From Aquitalea magnusonii (lineage in GTDB: Bacteria; Pseudomonadota; Gammaproteobacteria; Burkholderiales; Chromobacteriaceae), in contig NZ_AP018823.1 in NCBI RefSeq assembly GCF_002217795.2, positions 3,844,001-3,908,000 of the forward strand: a stretch of DNA of 64,000 nt. Reading direction: 5' to 3'. The stretch's first letter is position 1; each line of letters starts with the position of its first letter. Positions 17,248 through 27,981 of this stretch are shown in pieces. Under the pieces are notes generated by a model. That model made no database searches. It was not told where the DNA came from and saw only the letters and a program-made list of their open reading frames with translations. The position numbers and the translations under genes were made by a program.

Positions 17248-17955
17248 ATGGCACCGCATATTCTCATCATCGAAGATGACATCCACCTCTCCCAGCTGAT
17301 TGCCGCCTACCTCACCAAGCATGGCTATCAGGTCAGCCAGCATGGTCGTGGCGATACCGCCGCCGATGTCATTCTGGATACCCGACCCGACCTGGTCATT
17401 CTCGACGTGATGCTGCCCGGCAAGGAAGGCTTCGATGTCTGCCGCGAAGTGCGGCTGCGCTACCACGGCCGCATCCTGATCATGACGGCGCGCGATGAAG
17501 ACGTGGACGAAATCCTTGGCCTGGAGCTGGGTGCAGACGACTATCTGGCCAAGCCGGTGGAGCCGCGCCGCCTGCTGGCGCGGGTCCGTGCGCTGCTGCG
17601 CCGTGGCGCAGCAGATGAGGGCAGCAACGAGGCGGGAGACAGCGACGAACTGGTCTTCGGCCAGTTCAGCATCAGCCAGGGCACCCGCGCCGCCTATCTG
17701 TCCGGCGAGGAAATGGAACTCACCACCGCCGAATTCGACCTGCTGTGGCTGCTGGCCAGCCATGCCGGACAGGTGTTGTCGCGCGACGACATCATGAACG
17801 AATTGCGTGGCATCGGCTTTGACGGGCTGGACCGTTCCATCGACGCCCGCATCTCGCGGCTGCGCAAAAAGCTGGGCGACAGCCCGGATTCACCCACCCG
17901 CATCAAAACCGTGCGCGGCAAGGGTTATCTGTTCTCGCGTAGCGACTGGGAATGA
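17248..17955 (+). CDS. OmpR-family response regulator (RstA-like)
   Basis: 235 residues. Receiver domain 1-120 (HILIIEDDIHLSQLI acidic pair; phospho-Asp in LVILDVMLPGKEGF; Thr in ILIMTARDED; Lys in YLAKPVEPRRLLARV). Winged-helix DNA-binding domain about 135-235 (ELTTAEFDLLWLLASHAG, RSIDARISRLRKKLGD, IKTVRGKGYLF). I use the ATG at 17248, because the frame upstream has no receiver-like sequence. Its stop overlaps the kinase start by 4 bp. The pair resembles RstA/RstB; the signal and regulon are unknown. Confidence 0.92.
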   Translation: MAPHILIIEDDIHLSQLIAAYLTKHGYQVSQHGRGDTAADVILDTRPDLVILDVMLPGKEGFDVCREVRLRYHGRILIMTARDEDVDEILGLELGADDYLAKPVEPRRLLARVRALLRRGAADEGSNEAGDSDELVFGQFSISQGTRAAYLSGEEMELTTAEFDLLWLLASHAGQVLSRDDIMNELRGIGFDGLDRSIDARISRLRKKLGDSPDSPTRIKTVRGKGYLFSRSDWE

Positions 17956-19322
17956 TGAAGCGGCCCCTGTTGCGAGCGGACAAGAAACCGCGCCCTGGCA
18001 AAGCATCCAAAGCCTCGCTGGCCACCCTGTTTGCCCGCTATTTCATCATTGCCATGGCGGCGGAACTGGCCATCATCATCGGTTTCGCCTTCATGCTGGG
18101 CAAGCTGTACCAGAACAGCGACAGCGAAAACGCCCGGCGCATGCTGGACGGCCCGGCCTCGCTGCTGGTGCAGGAACTGCAACGCTTACCGGTGGCGGCG
18201 CGCGAGCAAGCACTGCCGCAGCTCACCCGCCACTTCAGCTATCCGGTCAAACTGATTACCACCCTGCCGCCCGACCTGGACCCGGAAAGCCGGCAGAACT
18301 TTGCCAGCGGCAAAACCTATCTGGATTTTGACAACAACCTGCTGTACATCCCGCTGCCGGACGACAAGCGCATGCTGCTGCTCGGCCCGCTGGACGCCAC
18401 CCCCAACAGCAATGACAGTGGCTGGATTACCGAAGACATCGAGGTGCTGCTGCTGTGGATCGTGTTTACCGGCAGCACGCTGGGCCTGCTGATGTACTTC
18501 TATCTGCGGCCGATGTGGCGCGACCTGGTCTCGGTGCGCGATGCCGCCGAGCTGTTTGCCAATGGTGACTTTCACGTGCGCACCCCACAGGCCCACAGCC
18601 GGCTGTTTGCCCCGCTGTCCACCGCGCTCAACAGCATGGCCGCCCGGCTGGAACGCTTGCTGGAAATGCATCAGGCCATGAGCCATGCGGTGGCGCATGA
18701 AATCCGCACCCCGATTGCCCGGCTGCGTTTTGGCCTGACCATGCTGGAAGAAGAAGACAACGAAGATGAGCGCCGCCGCTACAGCGACGGCATGGAACGC
18801 GATATGCAGGAGCTGGAAGAACTGATTACCGCCAGCATGGAATACGCCAAGCTCAACCGGGGCGAGGCCATCTTGCAGCGCGAACAGGTGGATCTGTATG
18901 AATGGTTTGACGACCTGATAGACCTGGTCCAGCCGCTCAAGCCGGCGGGCATCAGCCTCACCATGGATTGCGCACGCGGCGAAGCCGCCTTTGACCGCAA
19001 GCTGATATACGTCGCCAGCCGCAACCTGCTGCTGAACGCCTTCAAGTATGCGCAGCATCAGGTTCACCTGATTGTGGAACGCCAGGGCAATATGCTGGAA
19101 ATCCAGGTGGATGATGACGGCCATGGCATTCCGGAGGCCGACCGGGAACGCATTTTCGAACCCTTCCGCCGACTGGACCGCAGCCGTGACCGCGCCACCG
19201 GCGGCTATGGCCTTGGTTTGTCCTATGTCCGCCTGATTGCCGAACATCACGGCGGCAGCGCCTTTGCCGGTGCCAGCCCACTGGGCGGCGCCCGGCTGAC
19301 GCTGCGCATTGCCCTCAGTTGA
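17952..19322 (+). CDS. Sensor histidine kinase (RstB-like)
   Basis: 456 residues. An N-terminal membrane helix (FIIAMAAELAIIIGFAFML, about 30-48) and a second (VLLLWIVFTGSTLGLLMYFYL, about 160-180) bound a small periplasmic sensor. HAMP follows, then HisKA with H-box (HAVAHEIRTPIARLRFGL) and the ATPase with N box (ASRNLLLNAFKYA), G1 (VDDDGHGIPEADR), F box (IFEPFRRLD) and G2 (TGGYGLGLSYVRLI). It is coupled to the regulator by an ATGA overlap and phosphorylates it by inference. Confidence 0.92.
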   Translation: MMKRPLLRADKKPRPGKASKASLATLFARYFIIAMAAELAIIIGFAFMLGKLYQNSDSENARRMLDGPASLLVQELQRLPVAAREQALPQLTRHFSYPVKLITTLPPDLDPESRQNFASGKTYLDFDNNLLYIPLPDDKRMLLLGPLDATPNSNDSGWITEDIEVLLLWIVFTGSTLGLLMYFYLRPMWRDLVSVRDAAELFANGDFHVRTPQAHSRLFAPLSTALNSMAARLERLLEMHQAMSHAVAHEIRTPIARLRFGLTMLEEEDNEDERRRYSDGMERDMQELEELITASMEYAKLNRGEAILQREQVDLYEWFDDLIDLVQPLKPAGISLTMDCARGEAAFDRKLIYVASRNLLLNAFKYAQHQVHLIVERQGNMLEIQVDDDGHGIPEADRERIFEPFRRLDRSRDRATGGYGLGLSYVRLIAEHHGGSAFAGASPLGGARLTLRIALS

Positions 19323-19501
19323 CATGCGCCGCCAGCCAAAGACCGGCGGCGGCCTTGCACCTTGCCAGCGGGGGCTGCCCGCAAGCTCGTCCGCCATGCC
19401 AAGGTCACAGCCTGTCACAATCCTGTGACAGGAAACTGACAGACTGGCTGCCTTATCTTGCCCATACTGCAGGCTGTTCATTCTCCTGCCCGGAATCTTC
19501 C

Positions 19502-20332
19502 ATGCCCTCACCCCGACCTGCTGCCCTGCTGATTCACGGGCTTGGTGGAACTGTCTACGATCTTGGCTCGCTGGGCCGCACGCTGGAAGATGTCGGCATC
19601 GTCACCCATGCACCGCTGCTGCCGGGCCATGGCACCGAACCGGCCGATCTGCTGGCTATCCGCTGGACCGACTGGATAGACAGCATGCGTGCCGAATACC
19701 GCGCACTGAAACAACGCCATGGCGTGGTGCATCTGGCTGGCGTTTGCCTGGGCGCACTGGTGGCACTGGAAGTGGCGCGGCTGGAAAACCACCAGGACAA
19801 GCTGGCACTGTACGCCCCGCCGCTGTTTCTGGATGGCTGGAGCCTGCCGCGGCTGACCTGGCTGCGCCCACTGGGCTACCTGCTGCCGGGCATGGCACGC
19901 CGCATGCGCATTCCGGAAGCCGAACCCTTCGGCATCAAGAACCCGCGCATCCGCAAGCTGATCCAGCAACGCTTTGAGCGCGGCGAGCGCTTTCACTATC
20001 CTTATGTCCCGCTGGCCTGTATCCGCGAAGTGGACAAGCTGCGCCGCCAGCTCATGCCGCGCCTGGGGCAAATTACCTGCCCGACGCTGATTGTGCATGC
20101 CGACGAAGACGACATCACCAGCCCGCGTTCGGCCCGCCATCTGCAGGCCCATCTGGGCGGCAAAGTGGACTTCATGCCGCTGTCGGACAGCTATCACATG
20201 ATTCTGGTGGATAACGAACGCATGGCGGTACTGGCACGCAGCGTGGACTTTTTTCAGGCCCGTCCGGCAACACGCAAGCACGGCAGCAGTGCCGCCGCCA
20301 GCCAATGGCCGGTGGCTGCCGTTACCGCCTGA
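19502..20332 (+). CDS. Alpha/beta hydrolase with Cys at the nucleophile position
   Basis: 276 residues of the carboxylesterase/monoacylglycerol-lipase type. Oxyanion motif LLIHGLGGTVYDL; lid-containing middle; acid residue in IVHADEDDITSP; His in DSYHMILVDNER. The nucleophile elbow reads GVCLGALVAL, so the usual GxSxG Ser is a Cys. The start at 19502 is the first ATG just before the hydrolase fold; the longer frame upstream is unlike any domain. No signal peptide. Substrate unknown. A hairpin follows the stop. Confidence 0.82.
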   Translation: MPSPRPAALLIHGLGGTVYDLGSLGRTLEDVGIVTHAPLLPGHGTEPADLLAIRWTDWIDSMRAEYRALKQRHGVVHLAGVCLGALVALEVARLENHQDKLALYAPPLFLDGWSLPRLTWLRPLGYLLPGMARRMRIPEAEPFGIKNPRIRKLIQQRFERGERFHYPYVPLACIREVDKLRRQLMPRLGQITCPTLIVHADEDDITSPRSARHLQAHLGGKVDFMPLSDSYHMILVDNERMAVLARSVDFFQARPATRKHGSSAAASQWPVAAVTA

Positions 20333-20351
20333 AGCCGATCTTCCCCTGCAC

Positions 20352-20386
20352 ACAGGGCCGCCACGTCACCACGTGGCGGCCCTGTT
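20352..20386. terminator. Strong hairpin after the alpha/beta hydrolase gene
   Basis: Long perfect inverted repeat (ACAGGGCCGCCACGT / ACGTGGCGGCCCTGT) with only a few bases in the loop, 20 bp after the stop. The downstream T run is weak (TTGCCT). Confidence 0.65.
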
Positions 20387-21673
<1,287 letters not shown>

Positions 21674-21682
21674 GCAGCGCGC

Positions 21683-23287
21683 TTACTGCACGCCGGGTGG
21701 CTGGCCATGGAAGTCCAGGCACACCCGGTTGCGTCCCTCTTGCTTGGCGCGGTACATGGCATCGTCCGCCCGCTTCAGTACCGCACCGGCATGACAGTCG
21801 CTGGCCAGCACCACGGCACAGCCCATGCTGGCAGTCACCTTGTCCGGCAAACCCAGCTTGTGCCAATGCAGCCGCTCCAGTTGCAGGCGCAGCCGTACCG
21901 CAGCTTTCATGGCATCGTGCAGATCGGTGCCAGGCAGCACCAGCACAAACTCCTCGCCCCCCAGCCGCGCCACCTTGTCCTCGCTACGCAGCAGACGGCG
22001 TGCCAGCCTCACCAGCACCTTCAACACCTCGTCACCCACGGCATGTCCAAAGGTATCGTTTACCTTCTTGAAGTGATCCAGATCCACCATCACCAGCGAA
22101 AACACCGTGCCGTGCGCCTGATAGTCCTGATACAGCCGGAGCAGCAGGGCCTGGAAAGCACGATGGTTGAGCGCCCCGGTGAGCGCATCATGTTCGGACA
22201 GGCGGCGTAGTTCGCGATTGAGCTTCCAGGTGCGCGACAACAGCAGCAAGGCCAGCCACAGCAGCAACGCCGCCACCAGTCCGGGCGCGCACCCCTTGGC
22301 AATTTCCAGCGCCAGCCAGTGGTTGGGCAGATAGTGCAGCACGCGCATGCCGGTGTTGCCTACGGCCAATACCCGTACATGTGCCTGCCCGCCTGCCGCA
22401 TACCGTGCCATCACCGGCAATTGCTGCAGATTTTCCTGCGGCAGCGCTTGCTCCTGGCTGGCCGCCACCACCTGGTTCTGGGCATTGAGCAGATACAGGC
22501 TGCCCAAGGGCTCTGCAACACTGCCCAGCAAGCGCTTGAGCATGTTCACGCTGACATCGACGCACAATACACCGTGAAACTTGCCATGTACCCAGATCGG
22601 CTGGCTGATGGTCAGCAAGGGGCCCTTGCCTGCCTGATCGACATATACCGGGGTGATCACCCGCAGCCCGTCGGGATTGGCCGTCGGCTCCGCCATGCGC
22701 CAGAACTGGCCGCCAGGCGTAAACGGACTGTAGTGATAGCTGGACGAGGGAGTAAACGGGTACAGATAGATGAACTGCAGGCTGGAAACGTAGTACACCC
22801 AGGCCACGCCCTGTGCATCCAGATGGCGGTAAGCCGCAGCCAGCATGGGTGCCAGCCCCAGTGCCACGGCAATTTCGCGGCGGTGCGCCGCATCCAGCGC
22901 GGTCGCTTGTCCCAGGCCGGTAAGATTGCCAAGCTCGGCATGGCTGAACGGCGGCGGCGGGGTGTCTAGCGCATAGAAAGCCTGGCCGGGCGGATTGTGC
23001 AGGGCGGTGGACAGCCATTCCGCATCCTGGTGCGGCCTGCCCCATTGCAGCTCACTGACGGTTTCGGACTGGATGGTATCGATAACGCCGAAGATACGGG
23101 CGAAGTGCTGATTGATCCCCTCCACCGCATGATGGGCGTACTGGTCGGCCAGGTTGAGCGAGCGGGAATAGACATACCAGGCATTGGATGCCACCAACAG
23201 CATGATCAGCAGCGCCAGACCGCACCGAAAGGCAGGCTGATGATCCAGTACCATTTCCCCCAACCACATCCTGCGCATCTTGCCCAC
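21683..23287 (-). CDS. Membrane diguanylate cyclase with periplasmic sensor
   Basis: 534 residues. TM1 about 20-40 (CGLALLIMLLVASNAWYVY), a periplasmic Cache-like region about 45-335 (VISQ-like strands, PIWVHGKFHGVLCVDVSV), TM2 about 338-360 (GLVAALLLWLALLLLS), and a GGDEF domain about 375-530 with intact active site GGEEF and the DLDHFKKVNDTFGHAVGD block. It makes c-di-GMP from two GTP. No RxxD inhibitory site is found just before GGEEF (SEDKVARLGGEEF), so product inhibition is probably absent. Ligand unknown. Confidence 0.9.
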   Translation of the reverse strand: MGKMRRMWLGEMVLDHQPAFRCGLALLIMLLVASNAWYVYSRSLNLADQYAHHAVEGINQHFARIFGVIDTIQSETVSELQWGRPHQDAEWLSTALHNPPGQAFYALDTPPPPFSHAELGNLTGLGQATALDAAHRREIAVALGLAPMLAAAYRHLDAQGVAWVYYVSSLQFIYLYPFTPSSSYHYSPFTPGGQFWRMAEPTANPDGLRVITPVYVDQAGKGPLLTISQPIWVHGKFHGVLCVDVSVNMLKRLLGSVAEPLGSLYLLNAQNQVVAASQEQALPQENLQQLPVMARYAAGGQAHVRVLAVGNTGMRVLHYLPNHWLALEIAKGCAPGLVAALLLWLALLLLSRTWKLNRELRRLSEHDALTGALNHRAFQALLLRLYQDYQAHGTVFSLVMVDLDHFKKVNDTFGHAVGDEVLKVLVRLARRLLRSEDKVARLGGEEFVLVLPGTDLHDAMKAAVRLRLQLERLHWHKLGLPDKVTASMGCAVVLASDCHAGAVLKRADDAMYRAKQEGRNRVCLDFHGQPPGVQ

Positions 23288-23393
23288 TCACCCGCATCAT
23301 CCTAGTCAGCATAAAACCGTACTTTATATATGTTGACAAGCTAGCGCGGTCAAAATAATCGCAAAGCCGGGCATGCCGCAGCAGGGCCTGGAA

Positions 23394-23420
23394 ATAAAAA
23401 ACGGGCCCATCCGGGCCCGT
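23394..23420 (-). terminator. azoR terminator
   Basis: Perfect stem ACGGGCCC / GGGCCCGT with loop ATCC, followed on the minus strand by a T tract, 19 bp after the azoR stop. Confidence 0.88.
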
Positions 23421-23438
23421 GTTGGCAACTGCCAAATA

Positions 23439-24047
23439 TCAGATAGCCAGCTTGGCAATGGCCTCTTTGGCGGCGTGAATCGCGGTGGCGCGCTTGTCTT
23501 CACCCATATTGACCGCTTCAGCACGGATGAAAGCGATGTCGGTAATGCCCAGGAAACCCAGCACGGTGCGCAGGTAGTCTTCCTGGAAGTCCATCAGCTG
23601 GCCTTGTTCGGTGGAATAAACACCACCACGGCTGGACACGATCACCACTTTTTTGCCACCGGCCAGACCTTGCGGGCCATTCTCGGTGTACTTGAAGGTG
23701 CGGCCGGCAGCGGCAACACGGTCAACCCAGCTCTTGAGCTGCGAAGGGATGGAGAAGTTGTACATCGGTGCGCCAATCACCAGCACGTCGCTGGCCAGGA
23801 ATTCTTCAATCAGCGCATTGCTCAGCGCGCTTTCCTGGCGCTGGGTTTGCGTCCAGTCCGCCTCGGCGGTGAAATTGGCACCGATGATTTCGCCGGACAG
23901 ATGGGCAATCGGCTGGCTAGCCAGGTCACGGTAGCTGACATGGACGGCGGCATGTTTCTGGCGGACTACATCCACCACGGCAGCAGTCAGCTGACGGGAA
24001 ACGGAGTTCTGACCGAGGATGCTGGAATCAAGGTGCAACAGTTTCAT
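23439..24047 (-). CDS. azoR: FMN-dependent NADH-azoreductase
   Basis: 202 residues of the AzoR flavodoxin-like family. N-terminal LLHLDSSILGQNSVSRQLT phosphate-binding loop, APMYNFSIPSQLKSWVDRVAAAGRTFKY (FMN and dimer contacts), and VIVSSRGGVYS. It reduces quinones and azo compounds using NAD(P)H. It is divergent from a LysR gene 110 bp away, which is the likely regulator. Confidence 0.94.
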   Translation of the reverse strand: MKLLHLDSSILGQNSVSRQLTAAVVDVVRQKHAAVHVSYRDLASQPIAHLSGEIIGANFTAEADWTQTQRQESALSNALIEEFLASDVLVIGAPMYNFSIPSQLKSWVDRVAAAGRTFKYTENGPQGLAGGKKVVIVSSRGGVYSTEQGQLMDFQEDYLRTVLGFLGITDIAFIRAEAVNMGEDKRATAIHAAKEAIAKLAI

Positions 24048-24156
24048 GGTGGACTTCCTTTATGTGCAGTGGGTATGGCTGAATGGTAGTTTTTGTTGCC
24101 AATGATGACTAGACTGTCAAAAACGGAAACATTGTTCCACTGATAGGACAATTAAG

Positions 24157-25083
24157 ATGCAAGATCTCAACGACCTGCTCTACTTTGCCAAGGTGGTGGA
24201 GTTTGGTGGCTTCATGGCGGCCAGCCGCATGCTGGGCATCCCCAAATCGCGGCTATCGCGACGGGTGGCCGAACTGGAAGAACGCTTGGGGGTGCGGCTG
24301 CTGCAACGCACCACCCGCCGGCTGGCGCTGACCGAGGTGGGCAGCAGCTATTACCAGCATTGCCAGGCCATGCTGGCGGAGGCGGAAGCCGCCGACGATG
24401 CCATTGCCCGCATCACGGCGGAGCCACGCGGCCTGGTACGGGTAAGCTGTCCGGAACTGCTGGCCAAGACCTTGCTGGCCCCGGTGCTGCCCCGCTTCAT
24501 GCAGCGCTATCCGCAGGTGCGCGTGGCACTGGAAGCCTCCAACCGGCGGGTGGATCTGATCGAGGACAATATCGATGTGGCACTGCGGGTGCGCAACAGC
24601 ATAGACAATAGTGCCAATCTGGTGGTGCGCCAGTTGGCGGTGAGCCAGGTGATTCTGGTGGCCAGCCCCGACTTCATGCGCCAGCACCCGATGCCGCAAT
24701 CACCAGCCGAACTGGCCGGGCTGCCCGCGCTCACCATGAGCCGGCCGGATGGACGCGGCCAATGGCAGTTGCTGGATCAGGCCGGCCACACCTACAGCCT
24801 GCATATCGACAACCCGCGCCTGATGACCGACGACCTGCTGGTACTGCTGGAAGCGGCGATTGCCGGACTGGGAGTGGCCGCGCTCCCCCTCATGGTGTGC
24901 GACGAAGCCGTGCAGCAAGGCCGGCTGGTCAGACTGCTGCCGGCCTTCGACAGTCCCTGGGGCATTCTGCATGCCGCATTTACTTCGCGGCGCGGTCTGT
25001 CACCGGCCATCCGGGCTTTCATCGACTTTCTGGTCACCGACTTGATTCCGCCCGGACACCCGTCCTACCTGCCGCCCGGCTGA
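24157..25083 (+). CDS. LysR-type regulator divergent from azoR
   Basis: 308 residues. HTH about 1-60 (DLLYFAKVVEFGGFMAASRMLGIPKSRLSRRVAELEERLG) and effector domain about 88-295. The N-terminus DLNDLLYFAKVVEFGGF is typical of the AaeR/DsdC-like subgroup that often controls NADH-quinone or azoreductase genes. Its 3' end overlaps the end of the GGDEF-EAL gene by 19 bp on the other strand. Confidence 0.9.
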   Translation: MQDLNDLLYFAKVVEFGGFMAASRMLGIPKSRLSRRVAELEERLGVRLLQRTTRRLALTEVGSSYYQHCQAMLAEAEAADDAIARITAEPRGLVRVSCPELLAKTLLAPVLPRFMQRYPQVRVALEASNRRVDLIEDNIDVALRVRNSIDNSANLVVRQLAVSQVILVASPDFMRQHPMPQSPAELAGLPALTMSRPDGRGQWQLLDQAGHTYSLHIDNPRLMTDDLLVLLEAAIAGLGVAALPLMVCDEAVQQGRLVRLLPAFDSPWGILHAAFTSRRGLSPAIRAFIDFLVTDLIPPGHPSYLPPG

Positions 25084-27746
25084 GTCCGCTCACCGGCTTG
25101 CTGGCGGCGCAGATAGGCATGCAACTGTGCAATCGGCAGTGGCCGCGAATAGTAATACCCCTGCGCCTGGTCACAGCCCATCTGACGCAGCAGGTCGGCA
25201 ATCTGCGCGCTTTCCACCCCCTCGGCCAGGGTCTGCAACTGCAGCTTGTGGGCCATTTCGATGATGGCACAGACGATGTTGGCATCATCCGGATCGCCAC
25301 TGAGATTGCGGATGAAGGACTGGTCGATCTTCAGGGTGTTGACTGCCAGCCGCTTCAGATAGGCCAGGCTGGAATAGCCGGTACCGAAGTCATCGATTGC
25401 CAGCCGCACACCCAGTTGGCTGAGCCGACGCAGGGTGGACAGCACCGCCTCGGTCTGGTGCAGCAAGGTGGTTTCGGTCAGTTCCAGTTCCAAGAGCTGC
25501 GGTGCCAGCCCGCTGCCGGCCAGTGCCGAGGCCACCGCCTGTTCCAGATTGCCACGCTTGAACTGCACTGCCGACAGATTGACTGCCACCACCACCGGGC
25601 TGTCGTAACAGGATTGCCAGGACATTGCCTGCCGACAGGCTTCATGCAACACCCATTCGCCCAGCGGCACGATCAGCCCGCTGCTCTCCGCCATGGGAAT
25701 GAACTGGGCCGGCGGAATCAGGCTGTCGCCATCCTGCCAGCGCACCAGCGCTTCCACGCCCAACACCCGCCCATCCCCCAGGCGCAGCTGCGGCTGGAAG
25801 TGCAGCACAAACCGGCCCTGTTCCAGGGCAGTCAGGAACTGGCTGCGCAAGCGCAGCATTTCCTGTGCCTCCACATGCATCGCCTCATCAAACAGGCGGC
25901 AGGTATTCCGCCCGGCATCCTTGGCGTGATACATGGCGGTATCCGCCTTTTTCATCAGGGTGGTGAAATCCATGCCATCGGACGGATACAGCGCCGCGCC
26001 AATGGAGGCCGAGGTGGACAACTGGTGATTGCGCAGCGTGAACGGGGCTTCCAGCCCGTGCAGGATGCGTCCGATCACCGGCAACAACGCCTCGGCACTG
26101 GCAATGCCCGGCAACAGCAACAGAAACTCGTCGCCCCCCAGGCGGCAGGCCGTATCGTGCTCGCGCAGCAGGCTGCTCAGACGCCGGGCCACCGCCTGCA
26201 GCATTTCATCGCCCACATCGTGGCCCAGTGAATCATTGATGGTCTTGAAGCCATCCAGGTCCAGAAACAACATGGCCAGCATGCTGCCTTGCCGCTGGGC
26301 CAGGCCGGCCAACTGACGGAAGTGATCTTCGGCCAGCATGCGGTTGGGCAGGCCGGTAAGGGCATCATGGTGCGCCAGAAAAGCAATCTGCTGCTGCTGG
26401 CGCTTGCCCTCGCCAATATCCTGGAATAACAGCACGGCACCGATGTCGCGCCCGTCCTTGACCAGCGGATAGGCATCGTAACGTACCGTCAGCAACCCGC
26501 CGTCCGCGCAGGTGAAGACATCGTCGTCGGCATGGCAGCTACGCCCATGGCGCAATGCCTGGCGAATGGGGCAGTGTGCCGCCGGCAAAGGCTGACCGTC
26601 CGGCGCATGACGGTGGATCAGCGACAGCAGATCCTGCCCCAGCAAGGCGCGCTCTGCCGGATAGCCCAGCAGGCGGCGGGCGGCCGGGTTGGAAAAGATG
26701 CAGCGGCCATCGCGATCCATGCCGCAAATGCCCTCTCCTACCGAGTTGATCAGCAACTGGAACCGGTCTTCGCTGGCCTGCAAATCCGCCGTGGCATCCT
26801 GCTGACGTACTTCGGAGCGCTGCAGGCGGTACAGCAGCCACCCCAGTGCCAGCAAGACCATCACGCTGGCCATTACCGTCCCCAGCAAGGTGGCATGCCA
26901 GGAGGCCAGGAAATCGCGACTGGCAATCCCGGCCCCCACATAGAAGGGATAATCGCCAATCCGGCGGAAGGCATAGATGCGCTCGACATGATCGACATCG
27001 GAGTAATAGCGCAACGTACCCTGCGTAGCGCCGGAGGCAATGCGCTCTTGCATCGGGTTGTAATGCAAACTGCGGTTGACGGTATCGGCCAGCTCCGGCA
27101 GACGCAACACCAGCCGGCCATCATCGCTGCGCCGCAGGGTGATCACCCCATGCGGCCCAAGGTCCACTGCGGCAAACAGTTTCTGGAAGTAGGCAATGTC
27201 CAGCGGGGCCATGGCCACGCCGGCAAAGCTGCCACGGCTGTCGCGGATGGGCACGGCGATAAAAAGCTGCCGGGTATGGCTGAGCCGGCCGGTGGCCACC
27301 TCGGAAAAAAACAGCGTCTGTTGCGGATGCTGCTGCAACACCTTGAAATAGCTGCGGTCATGCACGGAGGACTGCGGCAGCAGAAAATCCGAGGCATACA
27401 AGACATTGCCATGGGCATCAATCAGCCGCAGGCCGACAATCTCGGGGAAATGGCTGGCGCGCAAGGCCAGTTCGCGCTGTATGGCAGGCGCATGCTGCGC
27501 ACGCACCGCCAGCGACATCAGCGCAGGAGAGGTGGTGCGGGCCAGCTCCTCAAGGGTGGCCTGGCTGCGGCGTAAAGTGGCTTCCAGCCGGGTCTCCAGC
27601 ACACTCACCACATTGCTGACATTCACTTCGGCCTGATGCTGTTTTTCCACATAGGCCGTTCCCAGCAGGAAAGCGATCAGTGCTGCCGTCGCCATGACCA
27701 ACAGCAGGAAGAACACAATGGAAATGCGTTGCGCGCGCTGCATCAT
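25065..27746 (-). CDS. Membrane Cache-PAS-GGDEF-EAL protein
   Basis: 893 residues. TM1 about 9-32, periplasmic dCache about 35-285 (SSVHDRSYFKVLQQHP, SRGSFAGVAMAPLDIAYFQKLF), TM2 about 287-308, PAS about 325-440 with Cys/His (HAPDGQPLPAAHC), GGDEF about 455-615 with intact LGGDEF, and EAL about 630-880 with GVEALVRWQ, DDFGTGYSSLAYLKRL and a C-terminal QGYYYSRPLP. Both catalytic motifs look intact, so it could make or degrade c-di-GMP. Convergent with the LysR gene. Confidence 0.92.
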   Translation of the reverse strand: MMQRAQRISIVFFLLLVMATAALIAFLLGTAYVEKQHQAEVNVSNVVSVLETRLEATLRRSQATLEELARTTSPALMSLAVRAQHAPAIQRELALRASHFPEIVGLRLIDAHGNVLYASDFLLPQSSVHDRSYFKVLQQHPQQTLFFSEVATGRLSHTRQLFIAVPIRDSRGSFAGVAMAPLDIAYFQKLFAAVDLGPHGVITLRRSDDGRLVLRLPELADTVNRSLHYNPMQERIASGATQGTLRYYSDVDHVERIYAFRRIGDYPFYVGAGIASRDFLASWHATLLGTVMASVMVLLALGWLLYRLQRSEVRQQDATADLQASEDRFQLLINSVGEGICGMDRDGRCIFSNPAARRLLGYPAERALLGQDLLSLIHRHAPDGQPLPAAHCPIRQALRHGRSCHADDDVFTCADGGLLTVRYDAYPLVKDGRDIGAVLLFQDIGEGKRQQQQIAFLAHHDALTGLPNRMLAEDHFRQLAGLAQRQGSMLAMLFLDLDGFKTINDSLGHDVGDEMLQAVARRLSSLLREHDTACRLGGDEFLLLLPGIASAEALLPVIGRILHGLEAPFTLRNHQLSTSASIGAALYPSDGMDFTTLMKKADTAMYHAKDAGRNTCRLFDEAMHVEAQEMLRLRSQFLTALEQGRFVLHFQPQLRLGDGRVLGVEALVRWQDGDSLIPPAQFIPMAESSGLIVPLGEWVLHEACRQAMSWQSCYDSPVVVAVNLSAVQFKRGNLEQAVASALAGSGLAPQLLELELTETTLLHQTEAVLSTLRRLSQLGVRLAIDDFGTGYSSLAYLKRLAVNTLKIDQSFIRNLSGDPDDANIVCAIIEMAHKLQLQTLAEGVESAQIADLLRQMGCDQAQGYYYSRPLPIAQLHAYLRRQQAGERTQPGGR

Positions 27747-27981
27747 GGGATGAAAAATAATGAAAAAGTGTGAATGCCGTGTTTCATGTTAGCACTCTGC
27801 TCCTGCCTTATCCCGGTTTACTGCCAGCCCGCCTGGAAACACCGCACCGGCGGGCGGTGCTAAAGACCGGTGGCGGTGCTGAAAATTGCTGCGCCCAAGC
27901 CGGTTTTTTGACTATGCTAAGGCACCCTGCGGCAGGCCCCTGCCTGCCATCCGATGCAATCCCGTACCCGAGGAGTTTCCC

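Noticed and set aside
18186..19511. 441-codon minus-strand frame across the kinase gene
   Set aside because: Antisense shadow of a complete histidine kinase; no recognisable motif.
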